The translations under genes and the position numbers were made by a program. The notes under the pieces are model-generated. The model did no database searches. It saw only the letters and a list, made by a program, of their open reading frames with translations, and had not been told where the DNA came from. 64,000 bases of DNA from Pollutimonas sp963712655 (lineage in GTDB: Bacteria > Pseudomonadota > Gammaproteobacteria > Burkholderiales > Burkholderiaceae_B), in contig CAVQIT010000008.1 of NCBI GenBank assembly GCA_963712655.1, forward strand, positions 868,001 to 932,000, in the 5' to 3' direction. Shown piece by piece: positions 25,389-34,414 of the stretch. Numbering within the stretch: position 1 is the first letter of the stretch; every line of letters begins with the position of its first letter.

Positions 25389-26366
25389 ATGAAAGTATCA
25401 ATGAAGAGTGTTTGCAGGGTGATGGCGAGCGCACTGCTCGCTACGGCAGCCATTACCGCCTCTGCCCGCGACTGGCCCAGTCAGCCCATTCGCATGGTCG
25501 TTCCATACCCGCCCGGTGGCGCATCGGATTTCGCTGGCCGACTCTACGCGGATCGGCTTGGTGCTTTTCTAGGCCAGCCTGTGGTCGTCGAAAACAAAGC
25601 AGGAGCCGGCGGTGACATAGGGGCTCAGTATGTCGCCTCGTCCGCGCCAGATGGGTATACCCTTCTGATGGGGGCTGTTGGCAGCCACGCGATCAATTCG
25701 AGGCTACCGGGCCGCAATCCGAAGTACCGGTTTCCAGAGGATTTTTCAGGAATCTCCATGGGCACATCGACACCGCTTGCCGTCGTTGTGCGCTCCTCGT
25801 TGCCGGTGAAGAACATCCAGGAGCTCGTTGCACTCGCAAAGCGGCAGCCGGGCACGCTTACCTTTGGCTCGGCGGGGGTTGGGTCTTCGCAGCACATGGT
25901 CGGTGAAAAGTTTCAACTCGAGACGGATACAAAGTTTTTGCATGTGCCGTATCGAGGCAGCGGTCCGGCGATGACAGACCTCCTGGGGGGCCAGGTGGAC
26001 GTTGTGTTTGAAACCATGCCCGCGCTCTTGCCTCATGCGGACAGCGACAAGGTCCGTTTCCTTGCGGTCACAACGGCGAATCGAGTCGCCCGGCTGCCCG
26101 ATACTCCGACACTTAAGGAATCCGGCGTGAAGGACTTCGATCTCAGCACGCGCTACGCTCTTATGGCGCCCAAGGGTACCCCTTCGGACGTATTGGCCAA
26201 AATCTCGAATGCGATGAGAAACATCGCCGAGAGCGATGAGGTAAAGAAGGCACTCGCAGCGCAGGGCGCCATTGCGGAGCCCACGTCGCCCGCTGAAACT
26301 GACGAGGCGTTAGCCAACGAGGTGTCGATCTGGGGAAATGTGATCGATCGCGCCGGGATCAACTAA
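25389..26366 (+). CDS. Bug-type tripartite tricarboxylate transporter receptor (block A)
   Basis: A 325-residue periplasmic binding protein of the Bug/TctC family. The signal peptide (VMASALLATAAITASA) ends before RDWPSQPIRMVVPYPPGGASDF, in which PPGGxSD is a ligand-binding signature. VVENKAGAGGDIGAQYVA and SAPDGYTLLMG follow, the latter a family hallmark. Ribosome site AAGGAG is well placed. It opens the divergent arm of the IclR-controlled block and is followed by a TauD-type dioxygenase. No TctAB membrane genes are nearby, so it depends on permeases elsewhere or acts as a sensor. Confidence 0.93.
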   Translation: MKVSMKSVCRVMASALLATAAITASARDWPSQPIRMVVPYPPGGASDFAGRLYADRLGAFLGQPVVVENKAGAGGDIGAQYVASSAPDGYTLLMGAVGSHAINSRLPGRNPKYRFPEDFSGISMGTSTPLAVVVRSSLPVKNIQELVALAKRQPGTLTFGSAGVGSSQHMVGEKFQLETDTKFLHVPYRGSGPAMTDLLGGQVDVVFETMPALLPHADSDKVRFLAVTTANRVARLPDTPTLKESGVKDFDLSTRYALMAPKGTPSDVLAKISNAMRNIAESDEVKKALAAQGAIAEPTSPAETDEALANEVSIWGNVIDRAGIN

Positions 26367-26476
26367 TCATATAGAAAATTCCGATAGGGTGACCAAGAAA
26401 AAATTCGTTTGGCACAGGCTGCCGATAAAAAATAGACTGAAGGTTCTTCATCCCTTCATATTCAAAGGAGAACATT

Positions 26477-27490
26477 ATGCTGATGCAGCAAGAAATTCTT
26501 GAGCAGGATTCGTCCACTCCAGTTGCCGCGGTGCCGCGAAACGCTCTTCTTGGGCACATCGCCTGGACGAGTGCCATGTTGGACCCAAGCGATGGAATGG
26601 TGAATCTTGACGCCGAGGCACTGGAGGAAATTAGCGGTCTCGTTCATGAACTGCGAGAAAATCCGTTGCCGATCGAGTTTCTCGATCCCGCCATGTTCGA
26701 GCTGCGAAAATGCACGTCGATCATGGAAAACTGTCGAACGATTCTTGAGGATGGCGTGGGATTTGTGATCATAAATCGCCTGCCCATGGAAGACTACACC
26801 AGAGAGGAAGCAAAGAAAATCTATTGGACGTTAATGCAACTTGTATCACGCCCAGTCGCCCAGAGTTGGGACGGAAAGCTTATCTACGACGTGAAGGATT
26901 CGGGCGTGGCGCCGGGCGTCGGGGTCCGGCCGGACGTGACCAGCCTGGAGCAAAATTTCCATACGGACAACAGTTATAACGTTTGTCCGCCGGACTATGT
27001 ATCGCTTTTGTGTCTGCAGACAGCAAAAGAAGGCGGCGTGAGCAGCATCATCAGTTTTCAAGCGGTGTTCAATGAAATGCTAAAACGGCATCCAGAGTTG
27101 GTTGACCGCCTGTTCAAGCCATATCTTTTCAACCGCCAGATGGAGCACAGCGCAAAGGCGCCCCGCATCCTCAGCCATCCTTTGCTTGAGATCGTTGATG
27201 GAAAGCTGGTCTGCCGATTGTCTTACCGACATATAGTCAATGGATACAGCATGGCAGGCGTGGAGATGGACAAGATCGGCCGTGAGGCACTGGATACGTT
27301 TGAGGCGCTTATGAGAGAGCCAAGCTTCTTTCGCGAGTTTTATTTCGAACCGGGGCAGATTCAAATCATAGACAACAAGCGCTTGGGGCACCGACGTACC
27401 GGCTTCACGGACTACCCGGAAGAAGAACGACGCAGGCACCTGGTTCGATTATGGCTGCGCGGCGAAGGCAGGCGTTTTTACAATGGATGA
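26477..27490 (+). CDS. TauD/TfdA-family Fe(II)/2-oxoglutarate dioxygenase
   Basis: A 337-residue protein. The iron-binding HxD pair is in EQNFHTDNSYNVCPPDYVSL (~residue 160). The C-terminal region FEPGQIQIIDNKRLGHRRTGFTDY supplies the distal His and the 2-oxoglutarate-binding Arg (HLVRLWLR). Members hydroxylate taurine, 2,4-D, gamma-butyrobetaine and similar compounds. AAAGGAG lies 8 bases upstream of the ATG. It lies between the Bug receptor and a LysR regulator and probably makes the first attack on the imported compound, or prepares it for the CoA operon on the other strand (inference). Confidence 0.88.
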   Translation: MLMQQEILEQDSSTPVAAVPRNALLGHIAWTSAMLDPSDGMVNLDAEALEEISGLVHELRENPLPIEFLDPAMFELRKCTSIMENCRTILEDGVGFVIINRLPMEDYTREEAKKIYWTLMQLVSRPVAQSWDGKLIYDVKDSGVAPGVGVRPDVTSLEQNFHTDNSYNVCPPDYVSLLCLQTAKEGGVSSIISFQAVFNEMLKRHPELVDRLFKPYLFNRQMEHSAKAPRILSHPLLEIVDGKLVCRLSYRHIVNGYSMAGVEMDKIGREALDTFEALMREPSFFREFYFEPGQIQIIDNKRLGHRRTGFTDYPEEERRRHLVRLWLRGEGRRFYNG

Positions 27491-27503
27491 CGCGGCGTTC
27501 TAG

Positions 27504-28409
27504 ATGAACATTCGTCAACTGGAAGCACTGGTTCAGATCGTGGAAAGGGGTTCATTCGCTGCGGCCGCTGAACGGCTTCACGTTACCCAGTCCACCATTT
27601 CCGCGCGTATCAAGGAGCTGGAGGAATTTTTTGGGGTGCCCCTCTTTCTGCGAAGCAAGGCGCAGAAGGCAGAGTTGACGCCCAAGGGCCATGACCTTTT
27701 GGAAGGGGCCCGCCAACTGATTTCCTTCGCGCAGTATTTGCAACACCAGATAAGTGACAAAGAAAAGTTGACAGGTTTATTCCGATTAGGTGTCGCTGGC
27801 CATTTGGCCGCGACGTCGATGCCGCAAGTCATCTCTAAAATAAGAGCCGGGTATCCGGGGATAAAGCTGGTTTTACATGTCGATCTTACCGTAAACCTAC
27901 TTGAACTGCTGCACGCCGGAAAGCTGGACGCGGCGATTGTGGCCGGTCTTCCCGCAGACGAGTCCTTGGTTTGCCAATCACTGGCGACCGATAAATTTGT
28001 GTGGATGGCCAGTCCTGCGCTTGGTGTTCCAAAAACAGACATTACGCCGCCTGAGCTAATGGCATGGCCAATACTTTCTTTCACCGAGAAGTCCCACCAT
28101 TACCCCATGATCAAGCAGTGGTTCGCGCAAGCAAAAACTCCCTTCTTGGCTACAATCGCGTCAAACAATATGGACCTCCTGGCCAACCTGGCCATTCGCG
28201 GCGAGGGTGTCGCTTTCTTGCCCGGATCACGCTATGCGAAGCAGGTAGCGGCGGGCGAACTGGAAGTGCTCAATACGAAGCCAGAGTCGCCCGAAGTCGG
28301 TTTTTACTTTGTTTATCCTCAGGATGCGGGCGACATGGGTGTTTGGTTTTCTCGGTCTGTTTTGGATGTGTGCGCTTCTGTGCTGGGCACCGAAAGAACG
28401 TTTTTGTAG
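27504..28409 (+). CDS. LysR-family transcriptional regulator (block A)
   Basis: A 301-residue LysR protein. The N-terminus MNIRQLEALVQIVERGSFAA and VTQSTISARIKELEEFFGVPLF form the helix-turn-helix; the effector domain follows (KLTGLFRLGVAGHLAATSMPQV). It starts 13 bases after the dioxygenase stop, so the two are likely co-transcribed, and a strong terminator closes the unit. It resembles the CbbR/CysB-like group, but no inducer can be named. Confidence 0.9.
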   Translation: MNIRQLEALVQIVERGSFAAAAERLHVTQSTISARIKELEEFFGVPLFLRSKAQKAELTPKGHDLLEGARQLISFAQYLQHQISDKEKLTGLFRLGVAGHLAATSMPQVISKIRAGYPGIKLVLHVDLTVNLLELLHAGKLDAAIVAGLPADESLVCQSLATDKFVWMASPALGVPKTDITPPELMAWPILSFTEKSHHYPMIKQWFAQAKTPFLATIASNNMDLLANLAIRGEGVAFLPGSRYAKQVAAGELEVLNTKPESPEVGFYFVYPQDAGDMGVWFSRSVLDVCASVLGTERTFL

Positions 28410-28462
28410 CCGTGGGAAGACGAAGGCGGAGCACCCCGGTAAATCGGAGATCAAAAACCAAA

Positions 28463-28495
28463 GAAGGCCTTGCCGCGGCAAGGCCTTCCTTTTTT
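28463..28495 (+). terminator. Strong Rho-independent terminator of the Bug-TauD-LysR unit
   Basis: A perfect 13-bp palindrome (GAAGGCCTTGCCG / CGGCAAGGCCTTC) is followed by CTTTTTT. It lies 54 bases after the lysR stop and before the convergent isocitrate lyase-family gene. Confidence 0.9.
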
Positions 28496-28557
28496 CCTCA
28501 CGGCGGCAGCTTATCGAGGAGACCTTGGCCGCCGGCTTTTCAGCCAAGCTGCCGCAG

Positions 28558-29514
28558 TCATGATGACTTCGTTCCAGCTTGCGCCGGAACATAGCCGTCG
28601 CCTTGGGCATAGCGTGCGGCCATGACCGTGTCCGGCAGATAGCGCTCTTCTATCTGGCGGATGTCGTCGACACCGGTAAATTCATACCAGCTCTCGACGG
28701 GATGGCCATCCAGGCTTTTGATGTGCTCCAGCTCGAAGGTCGATTCACCGGCGCGCAAGGCATGCGTGAAATCCCAGACTTCGCGCATCCCCGCGCGGGT
28801 TATGGCCAGCGGGAATATGACGATGCTATATCCCATCTTGCGGACATCGTCCCAGGGCATTTTCGGCGTCGTTCTTTCGCGCGCATAGCCGCCCATGTTC
28901 ATCATTTTCACGCCGGGCACCTGGCGCGCGAATTTTTCGTGTTCTTCAACGGTTCGAAGCCCTTCGCCGTAGACAATGTCGGCGCCGGCGTCGGCCCACG
29001 CTTTGCCCCGGATGATGGCTTCTTCCAATCCCATTATGCTGCGCGCATCGGTTCTGCCTATGATCAGGAAATCAGGGTCTTTGCGAGCGTCGCAGGCGGC
29101 CCGGATTTTGCCGCTCATCTCGTCGATGGAAATCAGCGCCTTGCCGGCGATATTTCCGCAGCGCTTGGGCGAGACCTGATCCTCGAGCTGAATAGCGGCC
29201 ACGCCGGCGGCTTCATATTCCCGAACGGTTCGTCCGACACCCACGGCATTGCCATAGCCGGCGTCCGCATCGGCGATGACCGGCAGGTCGGTGGCCTGGA
29301 CGAGACAGCGCGCCACGAAGGTCATTTCCGTGAGCGTGATCAACCCTACGTCCGGCATCCCGAAAAGCGTGTTCGCAACGCCGGCTCCAGACATGTAGAC
29401 GGCCGGAAATCCTGCTTTTTGCACGATCTTCGCAATCATGCCGTTGTGCGCGCCGGGGGCGGGGAAAAACTCGCCGGCAAGCAGACGCCGCTTGAAATCG
29501 GCACGTGTCGTCAT
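28558..29514 (-). CDS. Isocitrate lyase / PEP mutase-superfamily enzyme
   Basis: A 318-residue protein from ATG 29514. The frame continues upstream to 29565, but MTTRADFKRRLLAGEF is the usual family start. Features are PGAHNGMIAKIVQKAGFPAVYMSGAGVA, the Mg-binding VIADADAGYGNA, EDQVSPKRCGNIAGK (equivalent to the lyase K-R/K-C-G-H loop but with Asn for His) and IIGRTDARS. The family includes methylisocitrate lyase, oxaloacetate decarboxylase and carboxyvinylphosphonate mutase; the altered loop argues against standard methylisocitrate lyase. ATG overlaps the amidohydrolase stop (ATGA), the last link of the ABC operon. Confidence 0.85.
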   Translation of the reverse strand: MTTRADFKRRLLAGEFFPAPGAHNGMIAKIVQKAGFPAVYMSGAGVANTLFGMPDVGLITLTEMTFVARCLVQATDLPVIADADAGYGNAVGVGRTVREYEAAGVAAIQLEDQVSPKRCGNIAGKALISIDEMSGKIRAACDARKDPDFLIIGRTDARSIMGLEEAIIRGKAWADAGADIVYGEGLRTVEEHEKFARQVPGVKMMNMGGYARERTTPKMPWDDVRKMGYSIVIFPLAITRAGMREVWDFTHALRAGESTFELEHIKSLDGHPVESWYEFTGVDDIRQIEERYLPDTVMAARYAQGDGYVPAQAGTKSS

Positions 29515-30374
29515 TTCACTTCTCCTTTGTGTGATTCCGGACTGGATGCTTCCCATCCATACCATTTTTTGGCCGCGCCGCCCATGATCAGTTCGATGTC
29601 TTCGCGCGGGCTGCCCGCCAGCGCTTCATCGAAGAAGCGGATCAGTTCGCCATATTCGCAGGATAGGCGCGTGAGATCGGAACCCCAGAACACACGGTCG
29701 GGCCCGTATGCATCCAGAACCGATCGGAGCACCCGTTTGAGCATCGGAAACGGGTAGGGTTGCGTGACATAGCTTGGAAGGCACGAGGCTTTGACCGCCA
29801 GATTGGGATAGCGCGCCAGCCGGACAACCTGGTCGATGATGGGAAGCATGGCGTCATCGCGTACGTCCAGCCCAAGCGCAAGGTGGTCCAGACTCAACTT
29901 CAGCGTCGGATAGGCTTTGAGGACCGGTTCGAGCGCTTCCAGTTGCCCGAAGGGATAAACCGATACACAGAAGCCGCGTTCCGCCGCGACCGGCCAGAAC
30001 CAATCGAGCGTGCCATCGGTCAGCCAACTGTGCATCGGGCCGGAAAACGTCACGCGGGTGCCCAGGAACTGCCAGGAATCGGCCATTCTTGCAAGTTGTT
30101 CGGGCGCATCCGGGGCGCTGAGCCACAGCCGTCCCAAGGCGCGAAACCGATCGGGATACCGGTTGACCGCATCTACGACGAGGTCGTTGTAATCGCCCTC
30201 GAACGAGGGCGGAATGAGAATCGCCCGGGCTACGCCCGCACTGTCCATGCTGGCGATAATTTCATCCGCCGTTACCCTGTCGGGGCCGTGAATATAGCCT
30301 TGCCGGTCGGGCGGCCAAGGCCGCTGCGAACTGGGCGCTTCCCAAATATGGATCTGGGCATCAAGCAATTGCAT
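29511..30374 (-). CDS. Amidohydrolase-2 family protein (ACMSD-like barrel), first metal His replaced by Gln
   Basis: A 287-residue TIM-barrel hydrolase from ATG 30374; the open frame upstream is a shadow of the permease gene. It begins MQLLDAQIHIWEAPSSQRPW. Where the family usually has D-A-H-x-H-x-W this reads D-A-Q-I-H-I-W, so the first metal-binding His is Gln, a known sub-branch pattern. LSLDHLALGLD and RVFWGSDLTRLS provide later His/Asp residues. Members act as lactonases, decarboxylases or hydrolases. ATG overlaps the permease stop by one base (TGATG) and the stop overlaps the next gene, so translation is coupled. Confidence 0.83.
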   Translation of the reverse strand: MQLLDAQIHIWEAPSSQRPWPPDRQGYIHGPDRVTADEIIASMDSAGVARAILIPPSFEGDYNDLVVDAVNRYPDRFRALGRLWLSAPDAPEQLARMADSWQFLGTRVTFSGPMHSWLTDGTLDWFWPVAAERGFCVSVYPFGQLEALEPVLKAYPTLKLSLDHLALGLDVRDDAMLPIIDQVVRLARYPNLAVKASCLPSYVTQPYPFPMLKRVLRSVLDAYGPDRVFWGSDLTRLSCEYGELIRFFDEALAGSPREDIELIMGGAAKKWYGWEASSPESHKGEVK

Positions 30375-31216
30375 CAGGTTCTCCCAGCGGCGCGCCCTGG
30401 CGCCGCCGTTGCGCCCGCGACCGAGGGCATATTGGGTGTGTGATCGGGGCGCCGGCGCGGCTCGGCAAGCAAGGTGTTTGAAAGTGTGCTGAACATCATT
30501 CCCAGAATGGCCAAAACCATGACGACAGCCAGGGTGCCGTTGGCATTCAATGCGCCGGCTTCCTGGATGAGGCGATATCCCAGCCCTTCGCTTGCGGCGA
30601 CGAATTCGCCGATGACGGCACCTGCGATGGCATAGGGAATCGACATGCGCAGCCCGGCTTTTATCCACCCCACCGATGCGGGCAGGACGAGGTAGCGGAT
30701 GCTTTCCAATCGATTCGCGCCGAGAATCTGGAGCAGCCTGAATTGTTCGCGGCCGATCGCAAGCACCCCTTCCTGGGTATTGATCAGCATAATGAAAAAG
30801 ACGATCGACACGACGACGCCGACCTTGGACGCCATGCCCAGGCCCAGCCATAGCAGGAACAAAGGAGCCAGCGCGATGCGGGGTGTGGAATTACCCATGT
30901 CGATGAACGGCTGCAGGACCGTGCGCCAGAATGGCGAGAGCCCAAGGAATATGCCGAAGAGAGTCCCGGCCACGGCGCCGATGACCAGGCCGATGAAGGC
31001 TTCTTGCAGCGTAATCAGTAAATCCTGTGCAAACGTGCTCGACAGCCAATCCCAGAAATAAATGGCAATGCCGCTAGGCCTGCCCCAAAAAAAGGGGTCT
31101 ATCAATTCGGCGGCCACGAGCCATTCCCATACACCGAGGAAACCGGCCAGGAGGATGATGCGAGTGGCCCAGACAAGCGCAGTGTTCGAGGCTGGTGTTG
31201 CGGATTTCAGTTTCAT
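30374..31216 (-). CDS. ABC transporter permease (NitT/TauT type)
   Basis: A 280-residue membrane protein from ATG 31216. About six hydrophobic segments are present, and the cytoplasmic EAA-type loop is visible as ILGANRLESIRYLVLPASVGWIKAGLRMSIPYA. This matches SsuC/TauC permeases for sulfonates, nitrate, pyrimidine precursors and related organics. It overlaps the ATPase gene (ATGA) and the amidohydrolase gene (TGATG). It would form the inner-membrane channel for the binding protein encoded at the head of the operon. Confidence 0.9.
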   Translation of the reverse strand: MKLKSATPASNTALVWATRIILLAGFLGVWEWLVAAELIDPFFWGRPSGIAIYFWDWLSSTFAQDLLITLQEAFIGLVIGAVAGTLFGIFLGLSPFWRTVLQPFIDMGNSTPRIALAPLFLLWLGLGMASKVGVVVSIVFFIMLINTQEGVLAIGREQFRLLQILGANRLESIRYLVLPASVGWIKAGLRMSIPYAIAGAVIGEFVAASEGLGYRLIQEAGALNANGTLAVVMVLAILGMMFSTLSNTLLAEPRRRPDHTPNMPSVAGATAAPGRAAGRT

Positions 31217-32067
31217 CGGGCGGCTCTCAATGGCGCAATACTTGATTCCGAACTGGCGGCCTCGAGCTGCGCCCACACTTCCTGGAACAGGCCGGAACCG
31301 TCCGTGTGTATGGTGGAGGCATCGCGCGGACGGCCCAGAGGGACTTTGATGTCGGCCATGATGCGGGCAGGCCGTCCCCCCAGGACGATGATCCGGTCGG
31401 ACATCAATATGGCCTCGGCGACGTCATGCGTAATCAATATTACGGAACGGCGTTCTTTTTCCCACACCGAGAGGAATTCATTCTGCATGACGGCACGGGT
31501 TTGCGCGTCAAGTGCGCCAAACGGCTCGTCCATGAGTATGAGCGGTGCTTTTACCGCCAGGGTCCGCGCCAGCGCCACGCGCTGCCGCATGCCTTGGGAA
31601 AGCTCTTCTATCATGTAGTTTTCATAGCCTACCAGCCCGGCCCTGGCCAAAAGCGCTTTGGCCTCCGCCACCATTTCCTTGCCGGATGCGCGCGCGGCGC
31701 GGCTTTTGCGGCGCTCACGGATGCGGATGGCGAGCTCCACGTTTCCGAGCGCGGAGCGCCAGGGCAGCAACGCGTCTCTGGCGAACATGAAAGCGGCTCG
31801 CCCCGCGATGACGCCGTCGACCTTGGCGCCGCCCACCCGTATTTCGCCCGCATGCGGACCGATATAACCCGCCACGCAATTGAGCAAGGTCGTTTTGCCG
31901 CCGCCGCTCGGTCCTACGATGCTGAGGAATTCACCCTGGCGTACCGAAATCGAGATGTCTTCAAGCACATTTGCCTGGGATCCCGGGTAACGGCACGCCA
32001 GCCCGACGATTTCGACTGCCTCTGCACCAGGGGGAAGGTCATCCGAGGCTGGGAATGTGCTGATCAT
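31213..32067 (-). CDS. ABC transporter ATP-binding protein (NitT/TauT type)
   Basis: A 284-residue ATPase from ATG 32067. Walker A is VGPSGGGKTTLLNCV, the Q-loop region is AFMFARDALLPWRSALGNVEL, the signature is ELSQGMRQRVALARTL, Walker B is PLILMDEPFGALD and the switch His is in VILITHDVAEAI. This is the SsuB/TauB pattern. Start and stop both overlap neighbours by ATGA, making a strictly coupled SBP-ATPase-permease set. Confidence 0.93.
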   Translation of the reverse strand: MISTFPASDDLPPGAEAVEIVGLACRYPGSQANVLEDISISVRQGEFLSIVGPSGGGKTTLLNCVAGYIGPHAGEIRVGGAKVDGVIAGRAAFMFARDALLPWRSALGNVELAIRIRERRKSRAARASGKEMVAEAKALLARAGLVGYENYMIEELSQGMRQRVALARTLAVKAPLILMDEPFGALDAQTRAVMQNEFLSVWEKERRSVILITHDVAEAILMSDRIIVLGGRPARIMADIKVPLGRPRDASTIHTDGSGLFQEVWAQLEAASSESSIAPLRAAR

Positions 32068-33098
32068 GGCGCCAGCACATAATCCGAACATTTCAGATCA
32101 TCCTTGGGCAGCTTTTTCAGTTCTTTCATCAACGCAACGCCATTGTCGAAGTCGGCGCAGGTGTATTCGGTGCGCAATCCGCCACGCCGCATCTGGTCGA
32201 TGATGCCGTCTATCGTTTCGGGTGTGACGCCTCGACCGAAGCCGCTTGCGAGTTCCGCCCGTAGCGCCGGCGTGTTGGCGGGGTCCATGATCCATGCGGC
32301 GATCTCTTTCAGAGCCGCCCGGGCGCGGGGCGCCATTTCTGGGTGTTCGTTGAGAAACTTGGCGTTGCCCGCCACGATCATGTAGGGCTGATCCACTGCC
32401 GCGGGCACGCCTTTGGGGGGGCTGGTGTAATCAAAAATTGAAACCGCCTTTTTGCTGTTCTCGAGAACCTGCACAAAGGGCACGACAGCCATAATGGCGT
32501 CCACTCTGCCTTGGTCCAGCGCAGCCACCTGAGGCGCGCCGCTGCCCAGCGACAGAATGGTGACATCCTTGTCAGGATTCAGTCCGGCCTGGATCAAAAG
32601 ATACCGTGTCGAAAGGTCGACCTGCGCACCGGGAACGGTGACGCCTATCGTCTTGCCCTTCAGCGCTGTCATGGAGCCAGGCCACTGACCCTTGAACTTG
32701 GCAAGCGGCGAATCCGGTTTCACCATGACGGCCTGGCTGGTTTTGGAGAGCACTGTCGCAAATGCGATGGGCTTTTTCCCCTGCGCCACGGCGCCCAGCC
32801 AAGGCGGCACGCCGGTTGACGTGACATCGGTCGAGCCGGCGAGCAGCGGCGGCATGGGCGATTGCGTTTGCACGACTTCCACATTCAGCCCGTGCTTGGC
32901 GAAAATTCCCGTTTTCACGCCGATATTCACCGGCGTGTTGGCGGGAAAGTAGGGATTATTGACGCCCCATTTCACCTTTATTGGCGTCTGGGCGAAGCCG
33001 GGCTGGGCGCCGAGCAGTGCGATGCCGCCGGAAAGCGCAATGGCTCCCCATAGCATCCAGGCGTGTGTTTTCGTTTTGGTTGCTGCTGCTATTACCAT
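32064..33098 (-). CDS. ABC transporter substrate-binding protein (NMT1/SsuA-like)
   Basis: A 344-residue periplasmic protein. ATG 33098 has AAAGGAG 6 bases upstream; the longer frame to 33158 is not needed. The signal peptide is LWGAIALSGGIALLGAQPGFA. The mature part follows the SsuA/TauA pattern: KVKWGVNNPYFPANTPVNIG, GIFAKHGLNVEVVQTQS, LLAGSTDVTSTG, GKTIGVTVPGAQVDLSTRYLL. It captures a small organic ligand for the importer below it. The ligand is unknown, but the attached amidohydrolase and lyase suggest a carboxylate or lactone rather than a simple sulfonate (inference). Confidence 0.9.
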   Translation of the reverse strand: MVIAAATKTKTHAWMLWGAIALSGGIALLGAQPGFAQTPIKVKWGVNNPYFPANTPVNIGVKTGIFAKHGLNVEVVQTQSPMPPLLAGSTDVTSTGVPPWLGAVAQGKKPIAFATVLSKTSQAVMVKPDSPLAKFKGQWPGSMTALKGKTIGVTVPGAQVDLSTRYLLIQAGLNPDKDVTILSLGSGAPQVAALDQGRVDAIMAVVPFVQVLENSKKAVSIFDYTSPPKGVPAAVDQPYMIVAGNAKFLNEHPEMAPRARAALKEIAAWIMDPANTPALRAELASGFGRGVTPETIDGIIDQMRRGGLRTEYTCADFDNGVALMKELKKLPKDDLKCSDYVLAP

Positions 33099-33516
33099 TT
33101 TGCTCTCCTTTGTTACGCCCATAAGGCACCTTATAATTGTAGGATGATAATGTAGCACGAAATAAAGGGTTTTTTAAAAACATGGAAAACCGGCCGTAAT
33201 CATGGTGAGCATGCGATAACGCGGCTTCCCCATGTTTCCTGGCCGGATGCTATTTAATGATCGATTTCGGAAAAATCCATGTCCTATATAATCTGACGTA
33301 ATGAGTAACCTTTTGCACAAAGTAGAATGGGTTGCCGTCACTCGGCTTACCCGCAACGCAAGCGCAGTCTTCCGCCTATTGGTAGGCATTGAGCTGGATA
33401 GACCCTTAATCCCCTGCTGTACCGGTGGCACGTTCCTGCCATGACAATGGGCCGCGGTTTGCTGCAAAATGCGGCAAACCGTCACGTAGACTCGATTTGT
33501 TCCGCTTGAACTCAAA
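33099..33516. other. 418-bp divergent promoter region with a hairpin/inverted repeat at 33455-33481
   Basis: No gene is seen between the divergent substrate-binding-protein and GntR genes. At 33455-33481 an inverted repeat CGGTTTGCTGC-AAAAT-GCGGCAAACCG (one wobble mismatch) lies 35 bases before the gntR start and may be an operator or leader hairpin. A perfect TATAAT stands on the plus strand at 33287-33292 with a poor -35. The first 60 bases next to the binding-protein gene are AT-rich. Confidence 0.45.
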
Positions 33517-34239
33517 ATGCCATTAAATTACCTTCCCCCTCCGCCCCCCGCATTTCCAGTCGACGATGTCTTTTCATCTCTTGGAACTTCCAAAAGCAGT
33601 GCCTCGGATTCGGTTTTTTTAGGGATCAGCAGAGGATTGGAGTCCCAGAGATTCGTTCCCGGCCAGAGGCTGGTTGAGACTGATCTGGCAGGGACCTTCG
33701 GCGTGGGCAGAAATGCGGTCCGGGAAGCATTGCAACGGCTCGCCGCCGACGGCATTGTCGACCTGCATCGTCATCGCGGGGCCTCGATTCGCCTGTTATC
33801 GCTGCAAGAAGCCTTTGACGTCATGAGCGTCGCTGAACTGATGACCGGGCTGCTTGCCAGTTCGGCCGCGGCGAACACGAAGCAGGGTGAGCTTACGGAG
33901 CGGCTCAGGCTGGCTTTGGAGCAACTGAATGAAACAGGAACGACAACCGATCCCGCCACCTTCGACGCGGCGCGACGGCACTTTTATCGGACGCTGCTTG
34001 AAATGGGCGGCAACCGAGAGTTAAGGCGGTTGTTTCCGGCGATTCAAATGCACATCGTGCATTCCCAGTTCAGGCTTTCCGGCTTGCGGGAAATGCGCCT
34101 CGCCGACTATGAGCGTATAGGCAGGGCAGTGCTCTCGGGCGATAGCGCCGCTGCTTACGTAGCGGGTATCGCTCACGTTCAGCATGTGCGCGAAGCGATC
34201 GCAAACGCGTACCAGCCGGGCATGCTGCATCCACGTTAA
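33517..34239 (+). CDS. GntR-family (FadR/FCD subfamily) transcriptional regulator
   Basis: A 240-residue regulator. The winged helix spans ~35-100 (FVPGQRLVETDLAGTFGVGRNAVREALQRLAADGIVDLHRHRGASI) and the helical FCD ligand domain follows, including FDAARRHFYRTLLEMGGN with Asp/His metal-ligand candidates. The first ~35 residues (Pro-rich) are poorly conserved, so the true start may lie later. It diverges from the NitT/TauT-type operon and is its most likely regulator. Confidence 0.88.
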   Translation: MPLNYLPPPPPAFPVDDVFSSLGTSKSSASDSVFLGISRGLESQRFVPGQRLVETDLAGTFGVGRNAVREALQRLAADGIVDLHRHRGASIRLLSLQEAFDVMSVAELMTGLLASSAAANTKQGELTERLRLALEQLNETGTTTDPATFDAARRHFYRTLLEMGGNRELRRLFPAIQMHIVHSQFRLSGLREMRLADYERIGRAVLSGDSAAAYVAGIAHVQHVREAIANAYQPGMLHPR

Positions 34240-34414
34240 TCGGCGCAATCTCTGGTGCTTCATGCGCTGAAAATCATACGTTTATACACACGACGCCGCG
34301 CTGATTTCAAAGCGGGTCGCCTTCGGTACTTTGGCGGACGGATGGCTATACGTGAGTGGGTCTGAACGAAGGCATCGACTGTTCCTGGATGATGCCAAGG
34401 CCAAGGGCATTTCT

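Noticed and set aside
28579..29757. A 392-residue plus-strand frame opposite the isocitrate lyase-family gene
   Set aside because: It is antisense to two well-defined overlapping genes and has no family features; high GC produces such mirror frames.
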